This document shows positions 38,076-48,836 of a DNA stretch of 64,000 nt, in pieces (position 1 is the first letter of the stretch; each line of letters starts with the position of its first letter). A program made the translations under genes and the position numbers. The notes under the pieces are model-generated. The model was not told the DNA's origin. It saw only the letters and a program-made list of their open reading frames with translations, and ran no database searches. The stretch comes from Desulfuromonadaceae bacterium (GTDB lineage Bacteria > Desulfobacterota > Desulfuromonadia > Geobacterales > Pseudopelobacteraceae): NCBI GenBank assembly GCA_028712075.1, contig JAQTQX010000004.1:1-64000 (forward strand), written 5' to 3'.

Positions 38076-38939
38076 TTACATAAAAGACCGTCTCTGATCC
38101 AATTCCAGTACTTGCGACATGGTACCGAACTGCACGTTATAAAATATTGAGCGCAGCTTACCTTCTGTTTTGTCAAGATTCAAATAATGCCGGAAGCGCG
38201 ACTTCAATCCTGCGCTGCTGATTCTCGGTTGGCCAGGATCTATCTCCCACGGATGAAAATAAAGCACCGCTGGCTGCTGTTCTAAGCTGTTTATCCTCCC
38301 AAATCCCCATGTTATTACCCTTGCAGGCAGCAGGCGCAGATAGCCGCCCCCGGCAATCGGCAGGCGCACCTCTTTTCCGCCAATGTGCAGCGGCAGCGTG
38401 GTCAACGGAAACTCCGCAAGAGGCCCTGCTCCGGTCTGTAAAATATGCGGGAAGCGCTGGGCATCGGGTATGCCGTAGGTATCGTGCATAACCGGGAAGA
38501 TGCTGGAGTCATAGTTGAAACCTTCCTCAACCAGAATATCCAGCGCCCAGAGTGATTGTTTGGTGATGGAATAGCTGGGAGCACGGTAGCCGCACACCTT
38601 TTCGCCGCATTGGTCTTCCAGCAGCATCTTCGAACGCCTGATATCGGCACGGAAGCGTTCGGGACCGATTGCATAAATCAGTTCATGCCCGTAGCCATGA
38701 CAGGCAACCTCGTGACCGCGGCGGTGAATCTCCTTTGTCAACTCGGGCAGCCGTTCCGCCACCCACCCGAGAATGAAGAAGGTGGCCTTGATGGAGAAGC
38801 TGTCGAGCAGATCGAGGATCCGGCGGGTGTTATTATCCACCCTGAGTGGATAGCCATCCCACTGATCCTGGCGGATGATACCGGCAAAGGCATTTACCTG
38901 GAAGTAGTCTTCGACATCAATGGTCAGGGCGTTTAGCAT
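38076..38939 (-). CDS. XrtA system polysaccharide deacetylase
   Basis: MLNALTIDVEDYFQVNAF; ATFFILGWVAERLPEL; CHGYGHELIY; CGYRAPSYSIT. Confidence 0.94.
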   Translation of the reverse strand: MLNALTIDVEDYFQVNAFAGIIRQDQWDGYPLRVDNNTRRILDLLDSFSIKATFFILGWVAERLPELTKEIHRRGHEVACHGYGHELIYAIGPERFRADIRRSKMLLEDQCGEKVCGYRAPSYSITKQSLWALDILVEEGFNYDSSIFPVMHDTYGIPDAQRFPHILQTGAGPLAEFPLTTLPLHIGGKEVRLPIAGGGYLRLLPARVITWGFGRINSLEQQPAVLYFHPWEIDPGQPRISSAGLKSRFRHYLNLDKTEGKLRSIFYNVQFGTMSQVLELDQRRSFM

Positions 38940-38951
38940 TTGTCTACTGTC

Positions 38952-40241
38952 TCAAAAAACTTTCTTCACTTCCACTACCGCCTTACTGATCTGATATGAG
39001 CCGTTGCTCCTGTCCAGATCAAGCCGATTGTCGGTGTAGGTGCCGGTCAAGCCAATCGTAAGGCCGTCCTTCAGTGCGTAGTTGAACCCGGCTACTCCGG
39101 TAAGTCGATAGGGACGGTCAATGAGGGAATTGCTGACGACTTTCCATTCAAAGTGTTCACCGGTTGCCGTAAGGGCAGCGGTCAGATTTTGCAGGATTTC
39201 ATAGCGGCACATTGCAGTTACAGTTGATTTGCGCCGATCCCAACTGCCGGTTTCGGTATTGACGTACTCCGAATAGCCTCCGGATAGTCCGAGAGCTCCC
39301 CTTGCAAGTAATTTATCTATTTTCCCGGTGTAGCTGGTCTCCTTGGTTGACACCGCCAGCGGGTCTTCTGTGGTTGCTACTTTGGTTTCAAGTACAACAA
39401 CGATGCCATCGAAATCATGGCTGATTCCGGCATTCCAGAACAGATAGTGTGTTTGAGTGCCGTTATCGAAGCGCTGCCAGCTGTTGCCGATCTGGCCCGA
39501 CAGAAACGATTTGTCGGCATATTCATATCTGAATCCGCCATTGATGTCATGCTTGTCATATTTTGCGAAAAGTTGCTGATCAGTGTCTGCCGGAGATGAA
39601 TCCAGACGGGTGAAAGAGTATCCGGCGGAAAGGCTGAACCGTGAGGTTAGTTCGTGGGTCAGATCGGAAAAACCGCGCTGTTCCTGCTTGTCGATGCCAT
39701 TTGTGCCGCTGTAGCGTGTATCGGTAAAGCGATAGCCGGTTTTGAGCACACTGTCACCGCGCAGGCGCCAGAGCAGATAAGGGGAGACCGAAGCAATATT
39801 CTGTTCGGTCTGATTGAGGAAAAGGCTGCTTTCAGTTGCTGCATTGCGGGAAACATCGAGCGTTACCCTCTGGTATGTGTCACTTGCGTCAATAAACAGA
39901 AATTTGTCAATCAGTGTAATAGTGCCCTTCGCCGCCCCGGTATGGTTATATTCGTCATCACCGCTGTTTCTGGCGTAGGTTCGATATTCGAAGGTATAAA
40001 ACAGGTCCCACATCCAGAAGGGAGATGTGTAGCGGAACGTTGCTCCGGGGCTGACTCTGGTGGTGTATTCAGCGCGTTTGTCGGCGGATTGTTCATAAAT
40101 ATTGTCGGTGTATTCTTCACTGACTGACAGTGAGGGGGCAAAGGCGGTGTCCGCCGCCGCTGCAGGAAATACCGTCAGTGGGACTGCCAGTAACAGGTTC
40201 ATGCAGAGGCATGCTATCGGGAGTATGTTATTACTTTTCAT
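38952..40241 (-). CDS. TIGR03016-family PEP-CTERM system-associated outer membrane beta-barrel protein
   Basis: signal peptide; SLSVSEEYTDNIYEQSADKRAEYTTRVSPGATFRYTSPFWMWDLFYTFEYR...; C-terminal VVEVKKVF. Confidence 0.87.
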   Translation of the reverse strand: MKSNNILPIACLCMNLLLAVPLTVFPAAAADTAFAPSLSVSEEYTDNIYEQSADKRAEYTTRVSPGATFRYTSPFWMWDLFYTFEYRTYARNSGDDEYNHTGAAKGTITLIDKFLFIDASDTYQRVTLDVSRNAATESSLFLNQTEQNIASVSPYLLWRLRGDSVLKTGYRFTDTRYSGTNGIDKQEQRGFSDLTHELTSRFSLSAGYSFTRLDSSPADTDQQLFAKYDKHDINGGFRYEYADKSFLSGQIGNSWQRFDNGTQTHYLFWNAGISHDFDGIVVVLETKVATTEDPLAVSTKETSYTGKIDKLLARGALGLSGGYSEYVNTETGSWDRRKSTVTAMCRYEILQNLTAALTATGEHFEWKVVSNSLIDRPYRLTGVAGFNYALKDGLTIGLTGTYTDNRLDLDRSNGSYQISKAVVEVKKVF

Positions 40242-41428
40242 TTACTGTTCGGATAACTGTCACCACCAAAAACCCGGCGGACAAAACCTATTTTCGGTTC
40301 CTCAAGCGGTGTGTCTGATGGATGAATTGTGGCATTTTTCTTTAACTCTTCCAACTTTTTGTCCAGCACCTGTATGCTGGAACTGTTTTTTGCAACCTGT
40401 GCCTGCACGGATGTCTGGAACGTAACCAGTCGATCATTCTGATCTTTGAGCCCTTCATTGAGACGGTTGGTGATATTCTGCTCAACCGATTCAAGCCGGC
40501 GGCCAATGTCAACAATCATGGTATGCAGGTCAAGAGACGCCGCTGTAGCGAGTGGCGAGGCATGTTCGTCCGGTTGTGGGGAATCCTGAAGGCCGGTGCT
40601 GAGCCCCTCCATCCAGTGATAATTTTCAAAATCCAGATCGCCGATGACATCACGAACCATATCCGGACTTAATTCGGTGGTCTCCTCGGCAAAGGCCAGG
40701 AATAGCAGAAAGTCACAGATTATATTGACCAGACGTGGAATACCCCGGCTGTAACGGTATATGATATCGAGAGATTCCGGCAGAAATTGCACGGCATCAA
40801 CATTGCCGGCAACGTCAAGGCGATGGAGGATATACAGTTCCAGCTCCTCCCGGTTGAGTGCCAGCAGATGGCAGTTGATGCTGATACGCTGCCGCAGCTG
40901 GCGCAATCCCGGAGCAGCCAGGATTTCACGCAGTTCAGGCTGACCGACAAGTATGATCTGCAGCAGCTTGCTGGTGGAAGCTTCGAGGTTCGAGAGCATG
41001 CGCACCTCTTCCAGCAGCTCCGAAGAAAGGTTCTGCGCCTCATCGATAATCAGAATCGGCTGATTGCCGGCGGCATACTGAGTGATCAGAAATTCATTCA
41101 GATCACGAATCAGGGTGACTTTATCCTTACCCTGGACTGCAAGACCAAAATCATCATTAATCATTGCCAGTAATTGTTCGGAGGTTACGCGGGTGTTGAA
41201 AATTTTGGAGAGCACCACCTGTTCGTAGTGTTTTTCGAGAAGATCGCGAATCAGGGTGGTTTTCCCGGAACCGATTTCGCCGGTCAGCAGCACAAACCCT
41301 GAGCGCTCCCTGATACCGTAATCCAGATAGGTGAGTGCCTTTCTGTGTGATTTGCTCAGATAGATAAAACGGGGATCCGGAAGCAAATCAAACGGTTTGA
41401 CTGTCAGCTTGAAGAAGCTTTCATACAT
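40238..41428 (-). CDS. XrtA-associated ATPase (ExeA-like AAA)
   Basis: MYESFFKLTVKPFDLLPDPRFIYLSKSHRKALTYLDYGIRERSGFVLLTGEIGSGKTTLIR; PILIIDEAQNLS. Confidence 0.93.
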   Translation of the reverse strand: MYESFFKLTVKPFDLLPDPRFIYLSKSHRKALTYLDYGIRERSGFVLLTGEIGSGKTTLIRDLLEKHYEQVVLSKIFNTRVTSEQLLAMINDDFGLAVQGKDKVTLIRDLNEFLITQYAAGNQPILIIDEAQNLSSELLEEVRMLSNLEASTSKLLQIILVGQPELREILAAPGLRQLRQRISINCHLLALNREELELYILHRLDVAGNVDAVQFLPESLDIIYRYSRGIPRLVNIICDFLLFLAFAEETTELSPDMVRDVIGDLDFENYHWMEGLSTGLQDSPQPDEHASPLATAASLDLHTMIVDIGRRLESVEQNITNRLNEGLKDQNDRLVTFQTSVQAQVAKNSSSIQVLDKKLEELKKNATIHPSDTPLEEPKIGFVRRVFGGDSYPNSK

Positions 41429-41459
41429 GCGTGCTATCCCTCATCCCTTTGCCCCGTAA

Positions 41460-42299
41460 TTATTCGGTACGGGCATAGCGTTTGTAACTGGAGTATTTTT
41501 CATCGTGGCGGTCAATATAGGTATCATTGTAAATGGTGCCCAACAACCCGCATCCTTTCAAAGCGTCCAACGCTTCCTTGACGTTTTTCAGCGACGCCAG
41601 CTGCTCTTTGACGACAAAAAGCACTCCGTCAACAAGATGTGCCAGTGTGCGGGACTCGGCAAAAGGAAGTACCGGCGGAGTATCAAAAATAATAAACCGG
41701 TCGTTATAGCGGTTCTTCATTTCTCCGATATGGCGTGCAGTCTTCTGCGACGCAAACAGCTCAACAGGATTGGGAACGTCGTGCCCGGCGGTAATTATCG
41801 AAAGCCTGCCGATACCGGTCGGTATAATCACCTCATTGATCTGGGCTTCACCGAGCAGTACATCGGAAAAGCCTTTGTTCATTGTAATGCCGAGGTAGTT
41901 ATGGATTGACGGTCTACGGAAGTCTGCATCTATCAGCAGCACGGTATGGTCATATTCCTGGGCCAGACTTATGGCCAGATTCAAGGCGGTGAGACTTTTC
42001 CCTTCATTCGGCACCGAGCTGGTCACCATCAGGGTATTCCGAAAAAAACCCTCACCCTTGGTCAGCTTCACCAGTTCGGCCTTCAGTTTTCGGTACTCCT
42101 CCGCAATCGGCGAAAATGGATCATTCAGATTAACCAGCAAAGGGTTTGACGGCACAACGATTCCCGGTTCATGCTCCGGAGTAGGCGGAATATGTTCCGT
42201 TTTGTTTATTATCTGTGATGGAGGAGTCTCGACCGGTGCAGTTCCGACAACGTGCCGCAACTGTGCAGCCTTTTCCATCGCTTTTTCAATTCTGCTCAT
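41460..42299 (-). CDS. XrtA-associated tyrosine autokinase (CpsD/CapB-like)
   Basis: MVTSSVPNEGKSLTALNLAISLAQEYDHTVLLIDADFRRPS; FIIFDTPPVLPFAESRTLAHLVDGVLFVV. Confidence 0.93.
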   Translation of the reverse strand: MSRIEKAMEKAAQLRHVVGTAPVETPPSQIINKTEHIPPTPEHEPGIVVPSNPLLVNLNDPFSPIAEEYRKLKAELVKLTKGEGFFRNTLMVTSSVPNEGKSLTALNLAISLAQEYDHTVLLIDADFRRPSIHNYLGITMNKGFSDVLLGEAQINEVIIPTGIGRLSIITAGHDVPNPVELFASQKTARHIGEMKNRYNDRFIIFDTPPVLPFAESRTLAHLVDGVLFVVKEQLASLKNVKEALDALKGCGLLGTIYNDTYIDRHDEKYSSYKRYARTE

Positions 42300-42351
42300 G
42301 CATCCATCCTTTCACGGCAACCCCTTCGTAAACGACGATCATTCAAGGCAT

Positions 42352-43863
42352 TTACTTCAAGCGACCTTTCACATCCTGCACCATTCCCGTGGGATTTATC
42401 TTGTCCACCAATCGGTCAACATATGTCATACCAAGCAGTTCCATGAGCGGAAAACAGAGCAGTAGCAGAAAATAAACGCCGGCCACGGAAAAGAGGCGCA
42501 TGCTCTTTCTACGGCTTATTTCCAATACCCGTGGATCAGGAATGCTGGGGATTATGGCCAGCAGCGGCACGTTAAATTCTTTCATACTATCAACATTTTT
42601 AACTGATGTATCCATCTGGTCGAGCAGCAGCAGGAAGCCTAAGGCTCCGGCTATCCCACCAACGAAGCCCATCAGCATGATCATCAAGCGGTTGGGACTG
42701 ACCGGTTTAACTGGCAGTATAGCCGGATCAACAATACGGAAGGTTGTCGATTTATCCTGAACCTCCATCTGTTTCGATACTTCCGACTGCCCATGACGGG
42801 CAAACAGCTGGTCATAGATATCTTTTTGGTTTTTCCGCTCAAGCTCCAGTTTTTCCAAATCCGAACGTGCAGTAGGAATTTCGCGCAACAAGGCCTGATT
42901 CGACGTGACAAAGCGCCGCTGCCCCTCCTCACTGATCTTGATGGCAGCAATCTCGGACTCTATCTTGGCTAACTCCTGCGGATCAATTTCCTTGGTGACC
43001 CCGCCTGATGTCTTCATCTGATCCTTGACGGCTTCAATCTCCCCTTTAACCTTCAGCACTTCAGGATAGCTTTCCATATATTCGGAACGAAGATCCGACA
43101 GCCTCTTCTGTAGTACGTTAAGTTTTGTCTGGAGTGGATCATTGCTGATTTTCGTGATTTTGCGCATCCCTTCGAGCTGGTGACGTCTCAGTTCCAGATC
43201 ATACAGTTTTTGCTGCGCAAGACTGATTTCCTCAAAGAGCCGCCCCTCGTCTACAGCTATAATATTGCCCTTATCTCTCCTGAAATTGTTGACCGCTGTC
43301 TCTGCTTTTTCAAGTTTAGTCCTGAATGTGTCAATCTGCTCGGAAAGGAACTGGGTTGCTGCGTATGACTCGTCACGCTTCGACGAGGTGTTTTCCTCGA
43401 TATAGAGACGCACCAATGTGTTGACAAAATCTCTTGAAACACGAGGGTTTTCATCGATAAATGAGATAATGAACAGATTTTTGTCTCTCACATTGACCTT
43501 AACTCTTTGCTGCAGGCTTTTTATCAATCCCTCGCTGTCTGCACTTGTATTTTTAACAACATTGACGTCCAGACTGTCAACGACTTTGGTGAGAATCGTA
43601 CGACTGGTAATGGCATACGTCAGAACTTTGATGGTGTCTTCCATGGATGGTGTCACAGTGATGCCCTTGACCAGTTCACTGATGACATTTTTTTCGATAA
43701 AAACCGTGCTTTTTGCTTCATATTTTTTCGGAAGCAGATAACTGACCGCCACCATGATGGTCATGATCAATAACGCAAGGAACATAAACAGACCTGTGCG
43801 CCTGTTGAGCAATTGCAGGTATCTTTTGTAATCAAATTCTGAACTCTGCTGCATGAATTCCAC
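42352..43863 (-). CDS. XrtA system polysaccharide chain-length determinant (Wzz-like)
   Basis: YKRYLQLLNRRTGLFMFLALLIMTIMVAVSYLLPKKYEAKSTVFIEKNVI; coiled coil; PAILPVKPVSPNRLMIMLMGFVGGIAGALGFLLLLDQMDTSVKNVD. Confidence 0.93.
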   Translation of the reverse strand: MEFMQQSSEFDYKRYLQLLNRRTGLFMFLALLIMTIMVAVSYLLPKKYEAKSTVFIEKNVISELVKGITVTPSMEDTIKVLTYAITSRTILTKVVDSLDVNVVKNTSADSEGLIKSLQQRVKVNVRDKNLFIISFIDENPRVSRDFVNTLVRLYIEENTSSKRDESYAATQFLSEQIDTFRTKLEKAETAVNNFRRDKGNIIAVDEGRLFEEISLAQQKLYDLELRRHQLEGMRKITKISNDPLQTKLNVLQKRLSDLRSEYMESYPEVLKVKGEIEAVKDQMKTSGGVTKEIDPQELAKIESEIAAIKISEEGQRRFVTSNQALLREIPTARSDLEKLELERKNQKDIYDQLFARHGQSEVSKQMEVQDKSTTFRIVDPAILPVKPVSPNRLMIMLMGFVGGIAGALGFLLLLDQMDTSVKNVDSMKEFNVPLLAIIPSIPDPRVLEISRRKSMRLFSVAGVYFLLLLCFPLMELLGMTYVDRLVDKINPTGMVQDVKGRLK

Positions 43864-43881
43864 CTTATCCCGGTTAAATAA

Positions 43882-44715
43882 TCAAAAGAAACTTTCCATG
43901 ACAAGGATGTAATCACCCGCTTTTAATTGGACATTTTGGGTCAAATCGCCGTTATTCAACAGTTTTTTTGCCTTGACTGTAAGCGTGGAGTCCTTGCCGT
44001 CATTCTTTCTACGGATGACAATATCGTTCTGATCCGCATATTTCGTAAAACCACCCGCCTCAAGTATGGCCTCCATAACCGTCATTCCTTCCCGGTATTC
44101 AATCGCCTTGGAGGCGTTGACCGCACCGAGCACATATACGTTGCGGTCAAGAAGTTGCGGGACAAAAAGAGAATCACCCGATTCAATAATAATATCCTCG
44201 GCCGTGTCCCCTTTGACAAAAAGGTTATAGAAGTTTTCCTTAATTTTCTTGCCGCTCCGCAGGACATAGGCCCGCTTGTAATCGGCACTCTTTGCAGCAG
44301 GAGACGACCCGGCAGCAGGGGTGCCGAGGGAACAGAGCAACTGGAGCAGTGTTGTGCGCCTGTTGAGATCATACACTCCGGAATTGATTCCGCCGCCGAA
44401 TATGTAGACCTTGCTGTTGGTAATCTCCCTGACTGTTACAGTGACAATAGGGTTCTTGACCAACTCTTTCAATCTGACCGTCAACTGGGCCTGCAAAGCG
44501 GCCGGCGTGCTGCCGCTGGCATGAATATCGCCCAACCCCGGGACGGTTATTTTGCCGTCCGGACGAACCCTGGCAGGAAAGGACAGCTCCTTTACCCCCC
44601 AGACCGCAATGTCAAGACCATCCCCTTCACCAATAACGTAATCCCCGGCAACTGCCGCGAACGGGAGTACCATCAGCATGACAAAAGAAACCAACAGTAT
44701 TTTAATCTTATTCAT
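43882..44715 (-). CDS. XrtA/PEP-CTERM polysaccharide export protein (Wza/SLBB)
   Basis: DYVIGEGDGLDIAVWGVKELSFPARVRPDGKITVPGLGDIHASGSTPAALQAQL; SLBB repeat. Confidence 0.93.
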   Translation of the reverse strand: MNKIKILLVSFVMLMVLPFAAVAGDYVIGEGDGLDIAVWGVKELSFPARVRPDGKITVPGLGDIHASGSTPAALQAQLTVRLKELVKNPIVTVTVREITNSKVYIFGGGINSGVYDLNRRTTLLQLLCSLGTPAAGSSPAAKSADYKRAYVLRSGKKIKENFYNLFVKGDTAEDIIIESGDSLFVPQLLDRNVYVLGAVNASKAIEYREGMTVMEAILEAGGFTKYADQNDIVIRRKNDGKDSTLTVKAKKLLNNGDLTQNVQLKAGDYILVMESFF

Positions 44716-44786
44716 AATATTATCTCCACAATGAGCCAATAAGTCTTTGTATTTCCCGTTCCCCTTCAACCTTCAACCTTCTTTTT

Positions 44787-46181
44787 TCACCGTCCACCAA
44801 ATCCGAACAGCACCACCTTGATTGTCTCAAAAAATATCAGCGTGTCAAGAAAGGGGCCGAGATTTTTGATATAGTACAGGTCATAACGCAATTTTTCGAC
44901 GGCGTCCTCTACGGATGCCCCGTACGGGTATCTGACCTGCGCCCAGCCGGTTAACCCCGGTTTGATAAAATGCCGCTTCGAGTAATACGGTATGACCAGT
45001 TTCAGTTTTTCGACAAATTCCGGACGTTCCGGCCGGGGCCCGACAAAGCTCATTTCCCCTTTCAGCACGTTGATCAGCTGAGGAATTTCATCGATTCGTG
45101 AACCACGAAAAAACCTCCCCAGTGTGGTGACGCGAGGATCTTTTTTTTCCGCCCATACCGCACCGGTCGCCGCCTCAGCATCCTGGCGCATCGTTCTGAA
45201 TTTGTAGAGCATAAAGAGTTTTTCCCGGTTTCCGACCCGTTCCTGCCTGAAAAACACCGGCCCGGGAGAGTCGATTCTGATTGCCAGGGCGATGAGTGGC
45301 ATAAACGGCAGCGTCAGCAGCAGACCGATCACGGATAGGGCAATATCAATCGTCCGCTTTAAAATATGTGATACGGTCGTTCGCCGAAAACCGTCAGAAA
45401 AGATAAACCAGCTTGGGGTGATAGATTCCAGCATCAGCTTACCCTGCACAAGTTCATACAGGGTTGGTGCGTCCATCACCTGAATGCTGTTCAGTTTACA
45501 GCGGAGGACGTCTCTGAGCGGAAAGACCCCCCTTCGCTCTGTCAGCGCCACCACAATCACATCTGCCCGGGCCTGACGCACGGTATCGAGGAGATCGTCA
45601 CTGGTGCCGACAATCATATCTTGTGGCACCCCGGTATCCGCTGCAGTTTCCTGGGCGCTTTCCTGCATGTCGGCACCACACGCCGCATACCCGGCCAGCA
45701 CAAAATTTCTCCGGTCAGAAGCAATGATCTCGCCAATCCGGGCGGCCAGAACACCGGTGCCCAGCACCAGAACCCGTTGGGAAAAACGGGCGCGATCTTT
45801 CCCCGCCAGGTAGAGTGCATGCACGCAAAATTGGTACAGCACAAAAAACAGAAGGGAAAAAAACAGGACGCCGCGCCCTATGATGACATCCGGCACGAGA
45901 TAGTACACGGCTGAGAGCAGGGAAAACGACGTCACAGTGCCAAACAGAATATTGACAATAATTTCACGTTTTCGCGTGTTTTTACTCAGGTCGTAGACTT
46001 CCATCAGATGAGAGGAAAACAACACAACAGCAGTAAAAATAAGCGTTGAGTAAATTTTGACCGGCTCCAGCTGGTTCCAGCCCGTTTCAAAATAGCCGAG
46101 ACGCACGGCCATGGCGGAAAAGAACGCCGCAACCGCCAACAGAGCATCAAGAGTTATAAGAGTTGTTACATTAGACGCCAT
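44787..46181 (-). CDS. EpsB-type (TIGR03013) sugar transferase
   Basis: KRTIDIALSVIGLLLTLPFMPLIALAIRIDSPGPVFFRQERVG...YKFRTMRQDAE...GWAQVRYPYGASVEDAVEKLRYDLYYIKN. Confidence 0.94.
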   Translation of the reverse strand: MASNVTTLITLDALLAVAAFFSAMAVRLGYFETGWNQLEPVKIYSTLIFTAVVLFSSHLMEVYDLSKNTRKREIIVNILFGTVTSFSLLSAVYYLVPDVIIGRGVLFFSLLFFVLYQFCVHALYLAGKDRARFSQRVLVLGTGVLAARIGEIIASDRRNFVLAGYAACGADMQESAQETAADTGVPQDMIVGTSDDLLDTVRQARADVIVVALTERRGVFPLRDVLRCKLNSIQVMDAPTLYELVQGKLMLESITPSWFIFSDGFRRTTVSHILKRTIDIALSVIGLLLTLPFMPLIALAIRIDSPGPVFFRQERVGNREKLFMLYKFRTMRQDAEAATGAVWAEKKDPRVTTLGRFFRGSRIDEIPQLINVLKGEMSFVGPRPERPEFVEKLKLVIPYYSKRHFIKPGLTGWAQVRYPYGASVEDAVEKLRYDLYYIKNLGPFLDTLIFFETIKVVLFGFGGR

Positions 46182-46190
46182 GTACCACCA

Positions 46191-48836
46191 TTATTTTTTT
46201 AGTGCTGCAACAGCAGCCGCAGCTTCTTTGGACTCGACAAAATCACCCAGCGTCAACGACTTTTCCAGCAGCTTCAGCGCATTAGCCTTGTCACCAGACT
46301 CTTTGTAGGCCAGGCCGAGATGATAGGCAACGGTCGGATTATTCGGCAGCAGGTTGACCGCTTTTTCCAGAACTTTTTTGGCGTCTTCAAAGCGACTATT
46401 TTTGAGCAGAGCATAGCCAAGGGTATCTACTACGCCGGCATTACCCGGTTCGCGTTTGAGTGCCGTTATTGCCATACGGAGTGCCTCTTCCTTGTTGCCA
46501 TAGCCCGAGGCGTACAGATAGGCAAGATTATTGAGCGCCGGGACGTAGCCATCTGATTTCTCCAATACGGCTCTGTACTTGGCAATCGCCTCTTTCTTTT
46601 TGCCGGCCTGATCAAGGAGCGTACCCTGTGCAAAAAGTGCCGGCACGAAATCCGGTTTTTTACGACTGGCGTCCTCATATGCACCCATGGCCTGAGCATA
46701 ATCCTTGGTTGCAACATACAGATTCCCCAGATAGACATATGCCTGGGCATTTGCTGTGTCGACGCGGATTCCGTTTTTCACTTCACTGATTGCCTTGGCA
46801 TAATCCTTCTGACTCTCATAAATCGACCCAAGAATCATATAGCCGCGCGCCGACGTCGGATATTTCTCCACTATTCTTTTCGCCTGTTCAACAGCCTTGC
46901 CGGTCTCCTTCATGGTGACGTAGGCCCCGATTTTCAGTGCCACACCAGTCTCCGGATTAATTGCCTCGACCTCTTCAAAGACCTTGATGGCATTATCAAA
47001 TTTCTTTTCACCGACGAGCACGCGCCCCTTCATTTCCAGAATCGAGACATTTTTTGCGTCAACCTTCAAAGCATCATCCAGTACCGTGAGCGCTTTTGCT
47101 GCATCACGTTTTTTCATGTAATATCCGGCCAGTGACATGAACGCATTCGGCTGTTTGGTATCCGCCGCCTTCTGATAGTATGAAAGTGCTTCGCTGTCAT
47201 TCCCCTTTATTTCATGCAACATTGCCAGACCAAGCATTGCCCGGACATTTTTCGGGTCATTACGCAACAATGCCGCGTACTCTTCAATCGCTTTATCGTA
47301 TTTTCCCGCGGCTGCATAGTAGGTAGCAAGGTTCTGATAGGAAGCGGGGAAAGCCGGATCAATCTCCTTGGCTTTTTGAATACTTTTTAGCCCTTCATTC
47401 TGCTTGTTTTGCATAAAGTAGACAGCGGCAATACTATTGTAGAGGAATGCGTCGCTTTTTTTACCGGTCAGGCCCGCCTTGAGATCCTGCAGGGCCTTGT
47501 CTGATTTTCCGGTTCTCATGTGATATGAGGCCAGCAGCAATCTGCTGTTCAGGGCATCAGGAGCAGCTTTGACTGCGGTCTCAAGCTCCGTTTCACCCTC
47601 AGCATTCTTGCCGCGACTAAAGTAAAAATACCCTTTTTTCAGATACGCATCGACGATCTTCGGGTCAATCTTTGTTGCCCGGTTAAACTCGCGCATGCCA
47701 TCTTCAAACATCCCTTTTGCCATATAGGTACTGCCGAGCAGATTGTGGGCGACCGCATCGTTGTCATCTTTTTGCAGCACCTTCTGGACTTCTGTCATCG
47801 CATCATCAACCCGTTTCTGGGCGAGCAGGATCGAGGCGGTCATCAGCCGGGCCTGACGGGAGTCGGGAACGTTATCGAGAATTTTGCGGAACTGGCTCAG
47901 TGCACTCTCCAATTCGCCGCGATTGTAATAGCAGAGACCGAGGAAATGGTACGCTTCGAGCGTTGGTGCCAGCTTGACGGAATTCTGCAGGTTGGTCAGC
48001 GCTTCTGCATAATTTTTCCGCTGATAGTAGACAAGACCCTTAAGGCGCGAACCGTCCCCCCGCTTCGGAAAGCGGCTCAACAGGTCGTCAGCGGCTTTGT
48101 CAGCCTTGTCGAGCTCTTTTTTCTCGATATAGATAAGTCCGGTTTTGTATATGGCAAGTGACTCATTCGGATTGTTTGCCATGACTGTCTGATAAATTGC
48201 CAACGCCTTGTCACTGTTGCCGGCCCGTGCTTCGATAGCCGCCAACATATAGTAGGGCCGGGTATTTTTGGGATCACTCGTGGTCAACTCCTCCAACAAG
48301 CTCTTCGCTTTTGGTTCATTGCCGGAGGCCACATACACCGCAGCAAGATCAAGCTTTGTTTTTGCCCGGGACGGGTCGGCGGCAACTGCCTGCAGCAGAT
48401 ACTTTTCGGCATCTTCATTACGCTTATTCACCGCACTGGCTATGCCGAGAATTTCAAGACCCTCTACGCTGCCGGGGTGTTTGGCGAGATACTGCTCGCC
48501 CAGCTTGAAGGCTTCATCCGCTTTTTTCAGCCCATTCAACACATTGGCAAGTTCCGGCAGCACTTCGTCCCGGGAAGGATTCTGTTTAAGTACTTTGTTG
48601 AATTCTTTTTCAGCTTGTTCAAGTTTTCCCATTTTCGTATAGCATTTAGCCAATTGAAAGCGGGCATCAAGATAGTTTTCATCCTTCTCCAGGGCATTCT
48701 TAAACAGAACCACAGCGCCACCCGGATTCGATGCTTCCAGCTGCTTGACTCCCTCGGTATATAACTGCTCTTTTGTCTTACTGCTGCATGCGGTAAAGAT
48801 AACGAGAGTTAACAACACAAGTATCGTTCTGATCAT
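46191..48836 (-). CDS. prsT: PEP-CTERM system TPR-repeat lipoprotein (PrsT-like)
   Basis: lipobox TLVIFTACSS; ~20 TPR-like repeats over 881 aa; position at head of XrtA cluster. Confidence 0.9.
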   Translation of the reverse strand: MIRTILVLLTLVIFTACSSKTKEQLYTEGVKQLEASNPGGAVVLFKNALEKDENYLDARFQLAKCYTKMGKLEQAEKEFNKVLKQNPSRDEVLPELANVLNGLKKADEAFKLGEQYLAKHPGSVEGLEILGIASAVNKRNEDAEKYLLQAVAADPSRAKTKLDLAAVYVASGNEPKAKSLLEELTTSDPKNTRPYYMLAAIEARAGNSDKALAIYQTVMANNPNESLAIYKTGLIYIEKKELDKADKAADDLLSRFPKRGDGSRLKGLVYYQRKNYAEALTNLQNSVKLAPTLEAYHFLGLCYYNRGELESALSQFRKILDNVPDSRQARLMTASILLAQKRVDDAMTEVQKVLQKDDNDAVAHNLLGSTYMAKGMFEDGMREFNRATKIDPKIVDAYLKKGYFYFSRGKNAEGETELETAVKAAPDALNSRLLLASYHMRTGKSDKALQDLKAGLTGKKSDAFLYNSIAAVYFMQNKQNEGLKSIQKAKEIDPAFPASYQNLATYYAAAGKYDKAIEEYAALLRNDPKNVRAMLGLAMLHEIKGNDSEALSYYQKAADTKQPNAFMSLAGYYMKKRDAAKALTVLDDALKVDAKNVSILEMKGRVLVGEKKFDNAIKVFEEVEAINPETGVALKIGAYVTMKETGKAVEQAKRIVEKYPTSARGYMILGSIYESQKDYAKAISEVKNGIRVDTANAQAYVYLGNLYVATKDYAQAMGAYEDASRKKPDFVPALFAQGTLLDQAGKKKEAIAKYRAVLEKSDGYVPALNNLAYLYASGYGNKEEALRMAITALKREPGNAGVVDTLGYALLKNSRFEDAKKVLEKAVNLLPNNPTVAYHLGLAYKESGDKANALKLLEKSLTLGDFVESKEAAAAVAALKK

